From CBDHDJ01 sp965261645 (GTDB taxonomy: Bacteria; Pseudomonadota; Alphaproteobacteria; SHVV01): a stretch of DNA of 64,000 nt. The notes beneath the pieces were generated by a model. It worked only from the letters and a program-made list of their open reading frames with translations, did no database searches and was not told where the DNA came from. The DNA lies in NCBI GenBank assembly GCA_965261645.1, contig CBDHDJ010000003.1, positions 1,488,001 through 1,552,000 on the forward strand, in the 5' to 3' direction. Positions 37,587 to 46,176 of the stretch are shown one piece after another; positions within the stretch are counted from its first letter, which is position 1; the number at the start of each line of letters is the position of its first letter. Position numbers and translations under genes: made by a program.

Positions 37587-37892
37587 GTGACGCACCTGTT
37601 TCATCCTCTTCACGGACGCGAGTTCGAGCTGGTCGAGGTCAGGTCGGTGCAGGGTGTGGGATGGGTCCATTACACGGGTGATGACGGGGTGCTGCGCAGC
37701 ATTCGTCAGGCTTTTACCAGTGCTGCGGCGGTGGATCCGTTTGTGGGGGTGGCGGCGGGCCGGTCGGCGTTCCGTGTCTCGGATCTGCTCGCATTGGCGG
37801 CATTGCTGGACAGCCTGGACGGAGACGGTCGCGCTGGGAGGGAGAGCGACGGCGGAGCGGAGACTGTCAAGGAGATTTTGCCGTATGTGTAA
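37587..37892 (+). CDS. DUF5372-like protein
   Basis: About 101 aa from GTG 37587; the true start may be slightly upstream, within the mobile unit. Sequence features are VTHLFHPLHGREFELVEVRS, a middle strand GWVHYTGDDGVLRSI, VDPFVGVAAGRSAFRVSDLL and a helical end. I recognise this as the DUF5372 type that accompanies recombinase-family genes in such units. Function is unknown. Confidence 0.6.
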   Translation: MTHLFHPLHGREFELVEVRSVQGVGWVHYTGDDGVLRSIRQAFTSAAAVDPFVGVAAGRSAFRVSDLLALAALLDSLDGDGRAGRESDGGAETVKEILPYV

Positions 37893-38074
37893 GAATATTT
37901 TTGCGCATCAAAGGCGAAAGCAGAGTATCGCGGCGGCCGGAGAGATGGCGGTGATTGGCTTATATGTATGGTATATCAGCCTATTTTCGATCAAAGAGGA
38001 GAAGGCGGGGCTTGATACGGCGCCGGTAAGGTGCATAAATAAATTTACATTCCTTTCTCGATGGAGCCCGCGCG

Positions 38075-38536
38075 ATGGCCAGACGTCCCGCCGATGCAAA
38101 GACCCGAGCCCTCAAGGAGCACGGCTGCCTGAACCCGAACGCGGAGACGGTGCGCGACGAGCTGTTCCTGTCGAACGCGTTCTTCGACCCGCGCGATCTG
38201 CTCCAGGTCAAGTACGAGATGCTGCGCCGCGTGCGCGAGGACGGCGTGCCGGTGAGCCATGCCGCTGCGAGCTTCGGCGTCTCGCGCCCTACCTGGTATC
38301 TGGCGCAACGCGCCTGGGAGGCGGGCGGGCTGCCGGGATTGCTGCCGGACCGGCCGGGACCGCGCCGGCCCCACAAGCTCAGCGACGAGGTGGTCGAGGC
38401 GCTACAGGCGGCGAAGCGCGAACAGCCGGAGCTGACCGCCGCCGAGCTGGTCGAGCTCGTGCGCGACCGCTTCGGCATCTCGGTCCATCGCCGCAGCATC
38501 GACCGCGGCCTCACGCGGGGAAAAAAACGCCGATGA
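38075..38536 (+). CDS. helix-turn-helix protein of the recombinase unit
   Basis: A 153-aa basic protein. Residues ~45-90 form a transposase-like helix-turn-helix (PVSHAAASFGVSRPTWYL), followed by GGLPGLLPDRPGPRRPHKL and a second predicted helical segment. The pattern resembles the N-terminal DNA-binding part of IS630-type transposases, without their catalytic domain. GGAG lies 8 bases before the ATG. Its stop overlaps the next start (ATGA), so the genes are probably co-translated. It may regulate the unit or direct the recombinase to DNA. Confidence 0.75.
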   Translation: MARRPADAKTRALKEHGCLNPNAETVRDELFLSNAFFDPRDLLQVKYEMLRRVREDGVPVSHAAASFGVSRPTWYLAQRAWEAGGLPGLLPDRPGPRRPHKLSDEVVEALQAAKREQPELTAAELVELVRDRFGISVHRRSIDRGLTRGKKRR

Positions 38537-38835
38537 TGCGCCCCCCGCCATGCGCCGCGCTCGCCGCGGCGGGGCATTCCGCCTACGGACAGGGCTACGA
38601 GCGGATGCGCCGTCATGCCGTCGAGCCCGGCGTCGCCCACGACCGTCACGGACTTGCCGTGGTGGCGCTGCGCGGTGTCGCGGCCTGGCTGCACGCCTTC
38701 GCCGAGCTGCCCGTCGCGGCGGCTACCGTGTGCAGAGGCGGTACATCCGAGCCGCTGCCGGCCGAGACCGAGGGACCGGCGATCGACATTCTGTTGGCCA
38801 TGCTAAACGTCCATATGATGAGGGAGTCGGCATGA
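38533..38835 (+). CDS. hypothetical protein of the recombinase unit, 100 aa
   Basis: The ATG at 38533 overlaps the HTH gene stop, and its own TGA (38833-38835) overlaps the recombinase ATG. The product contains YERMRRHAVEPGV and a hydrophobic helix GVAAWLHAFAELPV. The coupled arrangement argues that it is real, although no family was recognised. Confidence 0.6.
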   Translation: MMRPPPCAALAAAGHSAYGQGYERMRRHAVEPGVAHDRHGLAVVALRGVAAWLHAFAELPVAAATVCRGGTSEPLPAETEGPAIDILLAMLNVHMMRESA

Positions 38836-41129
38836 ACACCGCCCATCAGAAGATTGCCGCGAACCACCTGAGCCGCGATGCCTACCTGTACGTGCGTCAG
38901 TCCAGCCTGCGCCAGGTGTTCGACCATGGCGAGAGCACGCGCCGCCAGTACGCGCTACGCGAGCGGGCCGTGGCGCTGGGCTGGCCGACCGAGAGTATCG
39001 TCGTGATCGATAGCGATCTCGGCCTCTCCGGCGCTGACGTCGACCGCGAGGGATTCCGGCGCCTGGTCGCCGAGGTCGGCATGGGACGGGCGGGGATCGT
39101 GCTCGGGCTCGAGGTCAGTCGTCTCGCGCGCAATTCCACCGACTGGCATCGGTTGCTCGAGATCTGCGCCGTGAGCGAGACGCTGATCCTCGACGAGGAT
39201 GGCGTCTACGATCCCATCGACTTCAACGACAGGCTCCTGCTCGGCCTCAAGGGGACTATGTCGGAGGCGGAGCTGCACATGATGCGCGCCCGGCTGCGCG
39301 GCGGAGTGCTGAACGCGGCCAAGCGCGGGGAGTTGAAGATTCCGCTGCCGGTGGGGCTGGTCTACAACCCGCTCAGCCAAGTGGTCCTCGACCCCGACCC
39401 GCAGGTGCAAAACAGCCTGCGGCTGCTGTTCGACACCTTCACCCGAACGGGAGCGGCGCGCGCGACAATGAAGCACTTCCTCGACGAGAATCTGCTGTTT
39501 CCATACCGTCCTCCCGGCGGATGGCAGAAGGGCGAGCTGTATTGGAAGCCGCTGACGACCGGGCGGGTGCTGAACGTGCTGCACAACCCACGATATGCGG
39601 GCGCTTTCGCCTACGGACGCACCCGCTGCCGTCGGCGTCCCGGCGGCGGTGTCGAGTTGAAAGGCGTGGCACGTGAGGAATGGACGGTGCTGCTGCACGA
39701 CGCGCACCCGGGCTATATCACCTGGGAGCGGTTCGAGGAGAATGAGCGCCAGCTCCGGGACAATGCGCAATCCTACGGCGCGCAGCGCCGCGGCCCCCCG
39801 CGCGAGGGGCCGGCGCTGCTGCAGGGCCTGGCTATCTGCGGCGTGTGCGGGCGGAACATGGGGGTGCGCTACCACACGCGCAAAGGCGAGAAGTATCCCG
39901 ACTACACGTGCGGGGATCGTGCAAGGTACGAGACAGCGGACACCGGGTGTCAGAACATCTCCGGCGCCGCCATCGACCGGGCGGTCGGCGAACTGCTGGT
40001 GGAGCTGATGACACCGCTCACGCTGGACCTGGCGTTGCAGGTGCAGGATGAACTCGCCGCGCGCGCCGGGGAGGCCGATCTGTGGCGCGCTCAGCGCGTG
40101 CAGCGCGCCCGCGAGGAAGCGAACCTGGCGCGGCAGAGGTTCATGCAGGCCCATCCCGACAACCGGATGGTCGCCGATGTGCTGGAGGCGGAGTGGAACG
40201 CGAAGCTCCGAGCTCTGGACGAGGCACAGCACGAGCTTGAGCGCGGCCGTGCCGAACCGGGCCAGGGATTGGACGAACGGGAACGGCAACGGATTCTGGC
40301 GCTGGCCAGCGACTTTCCGCGTTTGTGGAACGATCCGGCGACGCCGCACCGGGAGCGCAAGCGGATGGCGCGGTTGCTGATCGAGGACGTGACGATCACC
40401 AAGGCTACGTGCAGCCTGGGGGTGCGTCTGCGCGGCGGCGCGACCCGCCAGCTCACCTGGACGCCGGCTCCACCTATCGGTAAGCGCTACGAGACCAGTG
40501 GCGAGGTGGTTGCCGAGGTCGACAGGCTGTTGGACGACCACACCTATGGCGAGATCGCAGAGATCCTCAACGAGCGTGGACACCGAAGCGGACGGGGGCA
40601 CGCCTTTACCCCGATGTTGGTAAGGGCGGTCCGACAGAACTACGACCTCAAGACGCGCCGTGAGCGGCTGCGCGAACGTGGGTTGTTGACGACCAGCGAG
40701 GTGGCCAAGCGACTCGGGGTTTCGACCGATACAGTCAACGCATGGCGGAAGGTCGGACTGCTGAGCGGACACGTCTACACCGACGGGGGTATCCACATGT
40801 TCGATATCCCCGCTCACCCCCCGCCGACCAAACAGCCGAGACGGGAGTTCTCACTGCGAATGCCGAAGTCCCGCTATCAGCAACTCCGCGCCCGAGGGCT
40901 GTTGACGGCCCGCGAGGCTGCCGAGCAACTCGGGGTTTCGATCGACACCGTCCACAGATGGTGCAAGGTCGGGCTTCTGCGCGGACGGGCCTGCTCCGAT
41001 AGAGGCCATTGGCTGTTCGAAATTCCCGACCCCGCGCCGACGAAACAATCGAGACGCGAGCTTTCAAAACGACATGCGATGCCCGGGCTTGCCGTCGCTG
41101 AGAATAATGAGGTGCAGTATGGAGGATAG
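38832..41129 (+). CDS. large serine recombinase with duplicated C-terminal HTH
   Basis: A 765-aa recombinase. The N-terminal resolvase domain has YVRQSSLRQ with the catalytic Ser, LGLEVSRLARNSTDW and GTMSEAELHMMRARL. A recombinase domain follows, then a zinc ribbon (CGVCGRNMGVRYH plus a second Cys pair) and a coiled-coil region. The C-terminus holds two tandem MerR/excisionase-like units, RGLLTTSEVAKRLGVSTDTV and RGLLTAREAAEQLGVSIDTV, ~67 residues apart, each followed by a WxKVGLL segment. It would catalyse insertion and excision of the unit. Start ATG 38832 is coupled to the preceding gene. The doubled HTH is unusual and may reflect a local duplication. Confidence 0.9.
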   Translation: MNTAHQKIAANHLSRDAYLYVRQSSLRQVFDHGESTRRQYALRERAVALGWPTESIVVIDSDLGLSGADVDREGFRRLVAEVGMGRAGIVLGLEVSRLARNSTDWHRLLEICAVSETLILDEDGVYDPIDFNDRLLLGLKGTMSEAELHMMRARLRGGVLNAAKRGELKIPLPVGLVYNPLSQVVLDPDPQVQNSLRLLFDTFTRTGAARATMKHFLDENLLFPYRPPGGWQKGELYWKPLTTGRVLNVLHNPRYAGAFAYGRTRCRRRPGGGVELKGVAREEWTVLLHDAHPGYITWERFEENERQLRDNAQSYGAQRRGPPREGPALLQGLAICGVCGRNMGVRYHTRKGEKYPDYTCGDRARYETADTGCQNISGAAIDRAVGELLVELMTPLTLDLALQVQDELAARAGEADLWRAQRVQRAREEANLARQRFMQAHPDNRMVADVLEAEWNAKLRALDEAQHELERGRAEPGQGLDERERQRILALASDFPRLWNDPATPHRERKRMARLLIEDVTITKATCSLGVRLRGGATRQLTWTPAPPIGKRYETSGEVVAEVDRLLDDHTYGEIAEILNERGHRSGRGHAFTPMLVRAVRQNYDLKTRRERLRERGLLTTSEVAKRLGVSTDTVNAWRKVGLLSGHVYTDGGIHMFDIPAHPPPTKQPRREFSLRMPKSRYQQLRARGLLTAREAAEQLGVSIDTVHRWCKVGLLRGRACSDRGHWLFEIPDPAPTKQSRRELSKRHAMPGLAVAENNEVQYGG

Positions 41130-41134
41130 TTCTT

Positions 41135-41634
41135 CGCCTTTTTCTTGAGCGTTTGGCCGCGCTCCTGGCGCAGCGTTCGCAGCGCGCGCTGCCATCGGGG
41201 GCCGGCGCACCACATTTGCCACACTCGCCGGCAGCACGACGCCTCGCATAGTGTTCCCGCTCGCTATCACGCTTCAGCTCGCGACATGGCGCGCAGACCG
41301 TGCCGCCTTCTAGCGGTTGCCGACTGCCGCAACGCGTGCATAGACCGGCGTCCCTCCGTGCCTGATCGCTCTGCTTGCTCCTGTCGCGGGCACTCCTGCG
41401 GCATCGTGCAGCATCTCTACCGCCGTATAGCAAGCCAGCGGCCTTGGCCTTTGCATGGCGTGCACGCTCCGCTTTGCGCCCCTGATCGCCGCAGGGACGG
41501 CACAAGGTGCGATCGGGCGCGGGCTTCGCCTTGCCGCATCTCGGACACATGCCGTGGGCGATCCGCGCGGCGGTGATGCGTTCATAACGCCGCCGCCCGC
41601 ATGCGCGCTCTTTCTCGGGATCCTTGTAGGGCAT
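41135..41634 (-). pseudogene. zinc-ribbon protein, N-terminal part, truncated by the recombinase unit
   Basis: From ATG 41634 (GGAAGGAAGG upstream) the frame encodes MPYKDPEKERACGRRRY followed by three CxxC...CxxC ribbons (CPRCGKAKPAPDRTLCRPC; CTRCGSRQ...CAPC; CGKCGAPAPDGSARCERC) with Arg-rich linkers. Past ~41135 it runs into the recombinase unit and loses homology. The rest of the gene is at 37219-37545. Related proteins are common on rhizobial and other alphaproteobacterial plasmids; function is unknown. Confidence 0.75.
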
Positions 41635-41715
41635 GTACCTTCCTTCCACGGTTGTGATCCTGACGAAAGACATCCGGCCGGCGAAGCCCGACCGCATGTC
41701 CCCGGCGACCGTAGG

Positions 41716-42036
41716 TCAGCGATACTTGGCGTTCACAAACAAGCCCGTTGCGCGATCGCCCCAATATTGAACGCCACCGATGATGGCGATACCGGTGCAG
41801 ACAATGATCTCGTCGCGCTCGGGCCGGATCTTCTTCACGGTGCTTAGGGAGACAATTTCGCGGGAAACATTGCCCCGACTCTTCTTCGACGCCCCGTTGC
41901 GGCGGCGGGGGCGGATCTCGCCGTCAGCCTTCGACAGGAATCGCTCGATCACGTAACGGTCGTCATCGAGACCGCGGCCGAACATGTGAGTGAGGAATGT
42001 GCGTGCATTGCCGCGAAACGCCTTGACCGTCTGCAT
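41716..42036 (-). CDS. hypothetical protein, 106 aa
   Basis: ATG 42036 follows AAGGAG by ~8 bases. The protein is basic in the middle (RPRRRNGASKKSRGN) with a compact end (DEIIVCTGIAIIGGVQYWGD). It is codirectional with the zinc-ribbon gene 80 bp away and probably in the same transcript. Family not recognised. Confidence 0.55.
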   Translation of the reverse strand: MQTVKAFRGNARTFLTHMFGRGLDDDRYVIERFLSKADGEIRPRRRNGASKKSRGNVSREIVSLSTVKKIRPERDEIIVCTGIAIIGGVQYWGDRATGLFVNAKYR

Positions 42037-42364
42037 CGTGCCGTCTCCTTCGTGTCCGTGGTTGCGAACGGCGGGAATGCCCTCCCGAACATCCATCCGC
42101 CGCCCGCCTCACGGCCAGGCTCGGACTCATTGCGGCGCGCAGCACGCCTGGAGGGGTCGCGACAAATCAGCGTCGCCGCGGTGGGTCGCGGCCCGGACTT
42201 CGGGTGACGGAAGGGGTCGTCGCCTCGGCGTGTCGGGCGGGCGGGATGGGTTTCCCGCACGGCCGTGGTTGGCGTCCGTTGCCGTGGCGGAGAACTGTCA
42301 GGCGGGATGGTGGAAAAGGTAGAAAGCTAGCTAGGGCACGCGTGCGTCAGGATGCGCTCAGGCG
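42037..42364. other. non-coding stretch, nothing recognised
   Basis: About 330 bp, GC-rich in the first part and more AT-rich at the end. No gene, terminator or RNA was recognised. Confidence 0.35.
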
Positions 42365-42607
42365 TCAGACGGGAGTGTAAAAGGCTCGGTCGAACAACGC
42401 AGACAGTGACACAAGTTTAGTCTCCGTATGATCGTTTGTTCGCATCAGCCGCGCGTGTTCATTACCGTCTGATCCGTGAATTACTTTCTCCAGTTCCCAT
42501 ATCACCGGCGAAGGCTGGCCTACCGCATTCTGTCCAGCTGTGCGGTATCGCTGACCCGGAATCAGCTCCTTGTTTTTCGTCCGAATTGCGCCCCATCTCC
42601 CCAACAT
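42365..42607 (-). CDS. hypothetical protein, 80 aa
   Basis: A compact frame with a plausible small-domain sequence: ELIPGQRYRTAGQ, VIWELEKVIHGSDGNEHARL, KLVSLSALFDRAFY. The pattern resembles short conserved hypothetical proteins of Rhodospirillales, but no family name is claimed. The start could also be TTG at 42616. No strong ribosome-binding site. Confidence 0.5.
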   Translation of the reverse strand: MLGRWGAIRTKNKELIPGQRYRTAGQNAVGQPSPVIWELEKVIHGSDGNEHARLMRTNDHTETKLVSLSALFDRAFYTPV

Positions 42608-42947
42608 TGTCTTCAATCCATGACAAGAGTTCAGGACTTAGTCTGACGACAATGACGCATATCACACTCGGCAATACTATTTGCTTGTTATTTGGCAGGG
42701 AAATTTGCCCCCCCCCCAAGAATCCAGGATCTCAACGGGTTAGCACGCAGATCGGCGTCGAACCAGCGCGCCGAATAACATTCAGACCGCCGTGGCCTGC
42801 ATTACCGGTAGCATCGGCGAGAACTTCTTGGGCGAGCAGGAAGATGACATTGCTCAACCTGTACACCCAAGGAATCAACGCGATTGATCGATAGGCGATA
42901 ACTGGGGCGAATAGCCGTGTATGCGCCTGTGCTGGGAGATTTAAACC
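42608..42947. other. non-coding stretch before the antitoxin gene
   Basis: About 340 bp, including a run of nine C at 42710-42718. Open frames on the minus strand here are not convincing. It probably contains the antitoxin promoter; no operator repeat was found. Confidence 0.35.
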
Positions 42948-43184
42948 ATGACCCGATGGAACCTTTCGATCCCTGAAATAACAGACAGAGTGGTCCGCAC
43001 TTTTCTTGCCCGCACCGGCGGCAAGAAGGGCGACCTGTCCAGGTTCGTCGATGACGCCGTACGCCGTCGCGTGCTGGATGTTACCGTTCGCCAAGTCAAG
43101 GATTGCAATAACGGATATGACCAGCAGGAGATACTCGACCTGATCGACGATGAGGTGGCCGCTGCGCGTGCTGGTGGTTCTTGA
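42948..43184 (+). CDS. ribbon-helix-helix antitoxin (XACb0070-like)
   Basis: A 78-aa protein opening MTRWNLSIPEITDRVVRTFL, with KKGDLSRFVDDAVRRRVLD forming the ribbon-helix-helix DNA-binding fold and a C-terminal toxin-binding helix (YDQQEILDLIDDEVAAAR). This is the antitoxin of a PIN-type toxin-antitoxin pair. It overlaps the PIN gene by 35 bp. As the toxin is broken, the antitoxin may persist as a free regulator. Confidence 0.82.
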   Translation: MTRWNLSIPEITDRVVRTFLARTGGKKGDLSRFVDDAVRRRVLDVTVRQVKDCNNGYDQQEILDLIDDEVAAARAGGS

Positions 43185-43388
43185 TACCAACATCTTGATC
43201 GGCGCCCTTATCACCAAAGGCACACCGCCGGATAGGCTGTATCAGGCGGCGAGATCGAGCTTGTAACGTCCACGGCGCAAATAGCCGAGTTGGCCGATGT
43301 TCTCGCCCGGCCCCGCCTGCAGAGGTTTCTCGACGCGGATGAAGCCAGGGGTTGCCACAGGTATGATGTGCATGACGGGCAGTGCTGA
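43150..43388 (+). pseudogene. PIN-domain toxin, frameshifted and truncated
   Basis: ATG 43150 begins a PIN N-terminus (LVVLDTNILIGALITKGTP, with the first catalytic Asp). At ~43250-43262 the frame is lost. The continuation (GEIELVTSTAQIAELADVL) is in another frame and ends at TGA 43386-43388, about 50-60 residues short of a full PIN domain. The later acidic residues are missing, so no ribonuclease activity is expected. Confidence 0.75.
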
Positions 43389-43469
43389 AACGCCGGGTCA
43401 GCACGGGGTTGCGTCGAATTCGGAGATTCCGGGTATATTAAAGTGGCAAAGTGATCTTATATTGGAGCC

Positions 43470-43877
43470 ATGGAAGAGTCGGCACTCATATTCGACACCC
43501 ACCTGGACATAAGGGAACTGGTGGAAGCCGGTATGCCGGAACCCCAGGCCGAAACCGTGGTGCGTCAGCGCGTCCGGCTGCTGGAGCGCAACCTCGCCAC
43601 CAAAGCCGATATTGCGAAGACCAACGCCAGTATCGAGACGCTGCGGCAGGAGACCAAGGCTGACATCGCAGCGACCAACGCCAGCATCGAGACGCTGCGG
43701 CAAGAGACCAACGCCAACATCGAGACGCTGCGGCAGGAGACCAGGGCCAACATCGAGACGCTACGGCAGGAAACCGAGAAGCTGATAGCCCTCGGCAAGA
43801 ACGACATTGTCAAGTGGGTCGTCGGCGCCAATCTTGGGGTCGCCACGATGATCGTCGCCGCCATCAAATTGCTCTAA
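43470..43877 (+). CDS. DUF1640-like coiled-coil membrane protein
   Basis: A 135-aa protein. The N-terminus (DIRELVEAGMPEPQAE) is followed by a coiled coil with four near-identical units of the form NASIETLRQET (residues ~52-103; DNA 43618-43768), then a C-terminal membrane segment (WVVGANLGVATMIVAAIKLL). This matches the DUF1640/CCDC90 plan of helix, coiled coil and tail anchor. Function is unknown; such genes are often multicopy and near toxin-antitoxin loci in alphaproteobacteria. Unit number could vary between strains by slippage. Confidence 0.75.
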   Translation: MEESALIFDTHLDIRELVEAGMPEPQAETVVRQRVRLLERNLATKADIAKTNASIETLRQETKADIAATNASIETLRQETNANIETLRQETRANIETLRQETEKLIALGKNDIVKWVVGANLGVATMIVAAIKLL

Positions 43878-45150
43878 TTCAGCTGTGTCATAAATGAGGG
43901 GCAAGGGGTGCGCGAGCTGGGATTGTCCCGTATCGCTAATGCCCTTACCCGTCACGGCATAGTCCCTGTCGCCTGACGACATCTGTCGTCTTCTTGAACG
44001 GCAAGTTGGTGCAACAACGTGTGGGCCTTTCGTTGGCTGCCGACGCACATCAGGCGGGTCGCCGATCATGGGGCTCACGTGAATTGAGATCTCCGTTCCG
44101 AACATGTGCTGCCGGGATGCACCATGTGGCCGACCGTCGGAGAGGCCGAATTGTCGCTTGGGGCGAGGCCTCTTACACGTTCAAGTAGAGTGGTTTAGCG
44201 CTTTTTTTCGCGGGACGACAACGGCAGCGCAGATTGAGTGAGACGACAAACGTACGCACCGGTGCGCCAGGATTATAATGAATCCGATCGCGGTATGATT
44301 ACGGGGTGCTGAACGGGGTTCCAGGAAATACGCAGGGAGTCCGGAAATACATTAACGAAAACAGTCTCTTAGACTAAAATAGCTAATCCAATAGTGGGGC
44401 TTGCTAAGAGATACTCCTCAATACAGTTGAAGAGGCCCCGTTGATGAGGCCTCGTTTTGGCAAAACTAGTAACGGTTGGTAAGATAGCACTCAGATGATC
44501 CTATGGCCAACCCTGAAAGCGTCATCGCATCCGTTGGTTAATACTACTGACCTTGTAAACATAATATTGCAGATAATCAAGGGATGCTGACTTTTTTTGT
44601 TTAGGCGCACAACTAGCCAAATAACCCTACATCGATTCTTCGTCAACACATAAATTCGTAAAAAGGAGGTGCCCCACGAAATGCAACCGTTTGCTTGAGA
44701 TACCAGCGCAGTGGCAATGCTCCGGCACCCGTCATCCAGACGCCCGTCCTTTTGCGAGTGATTCATCCATCCACGGTGCCGGGTATTACCACATATTATA
44801 AATTGTCATCGATGAAGGTGACCGATATTCGGTTTTGGCCCGACTCGCACCCAGCGCTCCCTGGGGGCGTCGGAAGCAGCCGGAAAGGCGTGGAGCAATT
44901 CCGCAAGCGCCCTCTAACCCTCAGTGGCTAATCGCGAGCGAGGTGTCCAACGCACTTAACCGCGCGGCCTGTTTCCGCGGGAACATCCACCTGCCAGCGC
45001 AGACGACCTTGTTTCCCTTCGCTCGTTGCACTCCAATACTGGCACTGTCTCGCTCTCTGGCCGCGGCCCGCGCCCATCGCCCATGATGTCAGGCTGCACA
45101 CGCATGCACTGTTTTTCCTTCGTTTTGCACATAAATATCCGGAATTCCCC
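43878..45150. other. 1.27-kb region without a convincing gene; AT-rich centre
   Basis: 44200-44820 is clearly AT-richer than its surroundings and holds a terminator-like hairpin (44432-44458). A 91-codon minus-strand frame (44491-44766) exists but lacks a ribosome-binding site and recognisable features. AAAAAGGAGGTG at 44659-44670 resembles a strong ribosome-binding site but no good plus-strand frame follows it. It is probably foreign or decayed DNA. Confidence 0.4.
44432..44458 (+). terminator. rho-independent-type hairpin
   Basis: GAGGCCCCGTTGATGAGGCCTCGTTTT: GAGGC pairs with GCCTC and is followed by GTTTT. No active gene ends immediately before it. Confidence 0.55.
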
Positions 45151-45372
45151 ATGACTTGGTTATCGACGCCGGTGCGGAACTGTTCAGCCCCGAAGAGAAT
45201 AATTCCGGATTCGCTGACGGTGCTCGAAGATTGCCGGCTGGAGCCGGCGCTATCGCAGGCGCGGACCGGCGAGCCGGTGCAGTTAGAGCGGCTCGGCTAC
45301 TTCTGTCGCGACCCCAATTCGACGGCCGAGCGGCCCGTCTTCAACCGCACCCTCGCCCTCCGCGACACATGA
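45151..45372 (+). pseudogene. glnS: 3' remnant of glutaminyl-tRNA synthetase gene
   Basis: The frame ending at TGA 45370-45372 encodes the C-terminal end of a GlnRS anticodon-binding domain: SLTVLEDCRLEPAL, VQLERLGYFCRDPNS, PVFNRTLALRDT. Upstream, weak similarity continues in another frame (HDLVIDAGAELFSPEE). Start and catalytic core are absent. Because glnS is chromosomal, this marks chromosome-derived sequence at an element boundary or a rearrangement point. Confidence 0.75.
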
Positions 45373-45416
45373 GCCCGGCTCCAGGCCAAGGTCGGCGGCA
45401 AGGTTCGGCTGGGGAC

Positions 45417-46139
45417 TTAGGGGTAGGCGCAGGCCTCCGCCGTTACCTCGACGAAGGCGCGGTCTCCGGACACGACGCTGAATCGATACTCGGTGCCGGC
45501 CCGGACCATCGCGTGATGGAGTGGCAGGAGACCCTCGACGTCCGTTCGTTCGCCGCCGATCCCGGTGAAACTCAGCGTGATCGGGTGGACGGGATCGAAC
45601 CAGGCCTCGGGATTGCCCGCCTCGTCGGTGGCCGAGCGGCCTAGGGCGGTTACCGTGATCGTGTTCTCGGCGAAGCTCACCGAGTCGTTGGGGCCGTCGT
45701 AGATGGGTGTCTGTACGACGAACCGCCGGGTCGCAGGCGTCTCCGCGCACTTGCGCTCGTTTCTCGCGGCGCCGATCACGAAGGCGAGCCGGGATTGCTC
45801 GACACCCGCGGCGAGCCGGTCGCGAACGGCGTCGAGCAGTTCCCTTGCCTCGGTCGGGGCAACATCGCGCTCGTGGCGGCGTTCGAGCTCGGCAATCCTC
45901 ACGGCGTCGGCCTCGACGGTGCCTTGCAGCTGGGCGTTCGTGATCTCCAGCTCGGCCACGGTGTCGAAGAGCCCCGCCACCTCCGCCTCAAATTCCGCTA
46001 CGCTTCGTCCAGCCGAAATCGATCCGTACCGCTCGGCCAGCAGACCAGCGGCGAAGCCCAGCGCCAGCACCACGAGCCAGCGAAACAGGCGGCGCCAGAA
46101 ATGAGATCGTTTCCTGTCTCGACTATACCCTAACAACAT
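45417..46139 (-). CDS. membrane-anchored coiled-coil protein, 240 aa
   Basis: A basic N-terminus (SRDRKRSHFWRRLFRW) is followed by one membrane segment (LVVLALGFAAGLLAERYG, residues ~22-40), a coiled coil (~50-95, FEAEVAGLFDTVAELEITNA) and a beta-rich C-terminal domain in the periplasm (FVVQTPIYDGPNDSVSF; VHPITLSFTGIGG). The gene looks intact. It converges on the glnS remnant. No family name is claimed. Confidence 0.65.
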   Translation of the reverse strand: MLLGYSRDRKRSHFWRRLFRWLVVLALGFAAGLLAERYGSISAGRSVAEFEAEVAGLFDTVAELEITNAQLQGTVEADAVRIAELERRHERDVAPTEARELLDAVRDRLAAGVEQSRLAFVIGAARNERKCAETPATRRFVVQTPIYDGPNDSVSFAENTITVTALGRSATDEAGNPEAWFDPVHPITLSFTGIGGERTDVEGLLPLHHAMVRAGTEYRFSVVSGDRAFVEVTAEACAYP

Positions 46140-46176
46140 CGCCCGCTCTCCTTCTCCACGAGGGGCGCACGCTACA

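Larger units (their letters stand above)
37546..41134 (+). mobile_element. serine-recombinase mobile unit inserted in a zinc-ribbon gene
   Basis: The boundaries are inferred from the split zinc-ribbon gene: homology to it stops at ~37545 on the left and resumes at ~41135 on the right. Inside are four plus-strand genes: DUF5372-like, an HTH protein, a ~100-aa protein and a large serine recombinase. The last three overlap by ATGA. Unit length is ~3.6 kb. No terminal inverted repeats were seen, consistent with serine-recombinase transposition. Confidence 0.7.

Noticed and set aside
38955..40817. 620-codon open frame antisense to the serine recombinase
   Set aside because: Shadow of a high-GC gene: the plus-strand frame carries all recombinase motifs, and this one is rich in Val/Gln/Arg/His without any domain.
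43618..43768. Possible CRISPR-like or minisatellite array
   Set aside because: The repeats are in-frame coding units of a coiled-coil protein with no spacers.
44491..44766. 91-codon minus-strand frame in the AT-rich patch
   Set aside because: No ribosome-binding site, no recognisable domain and unusual composition; probably chance.
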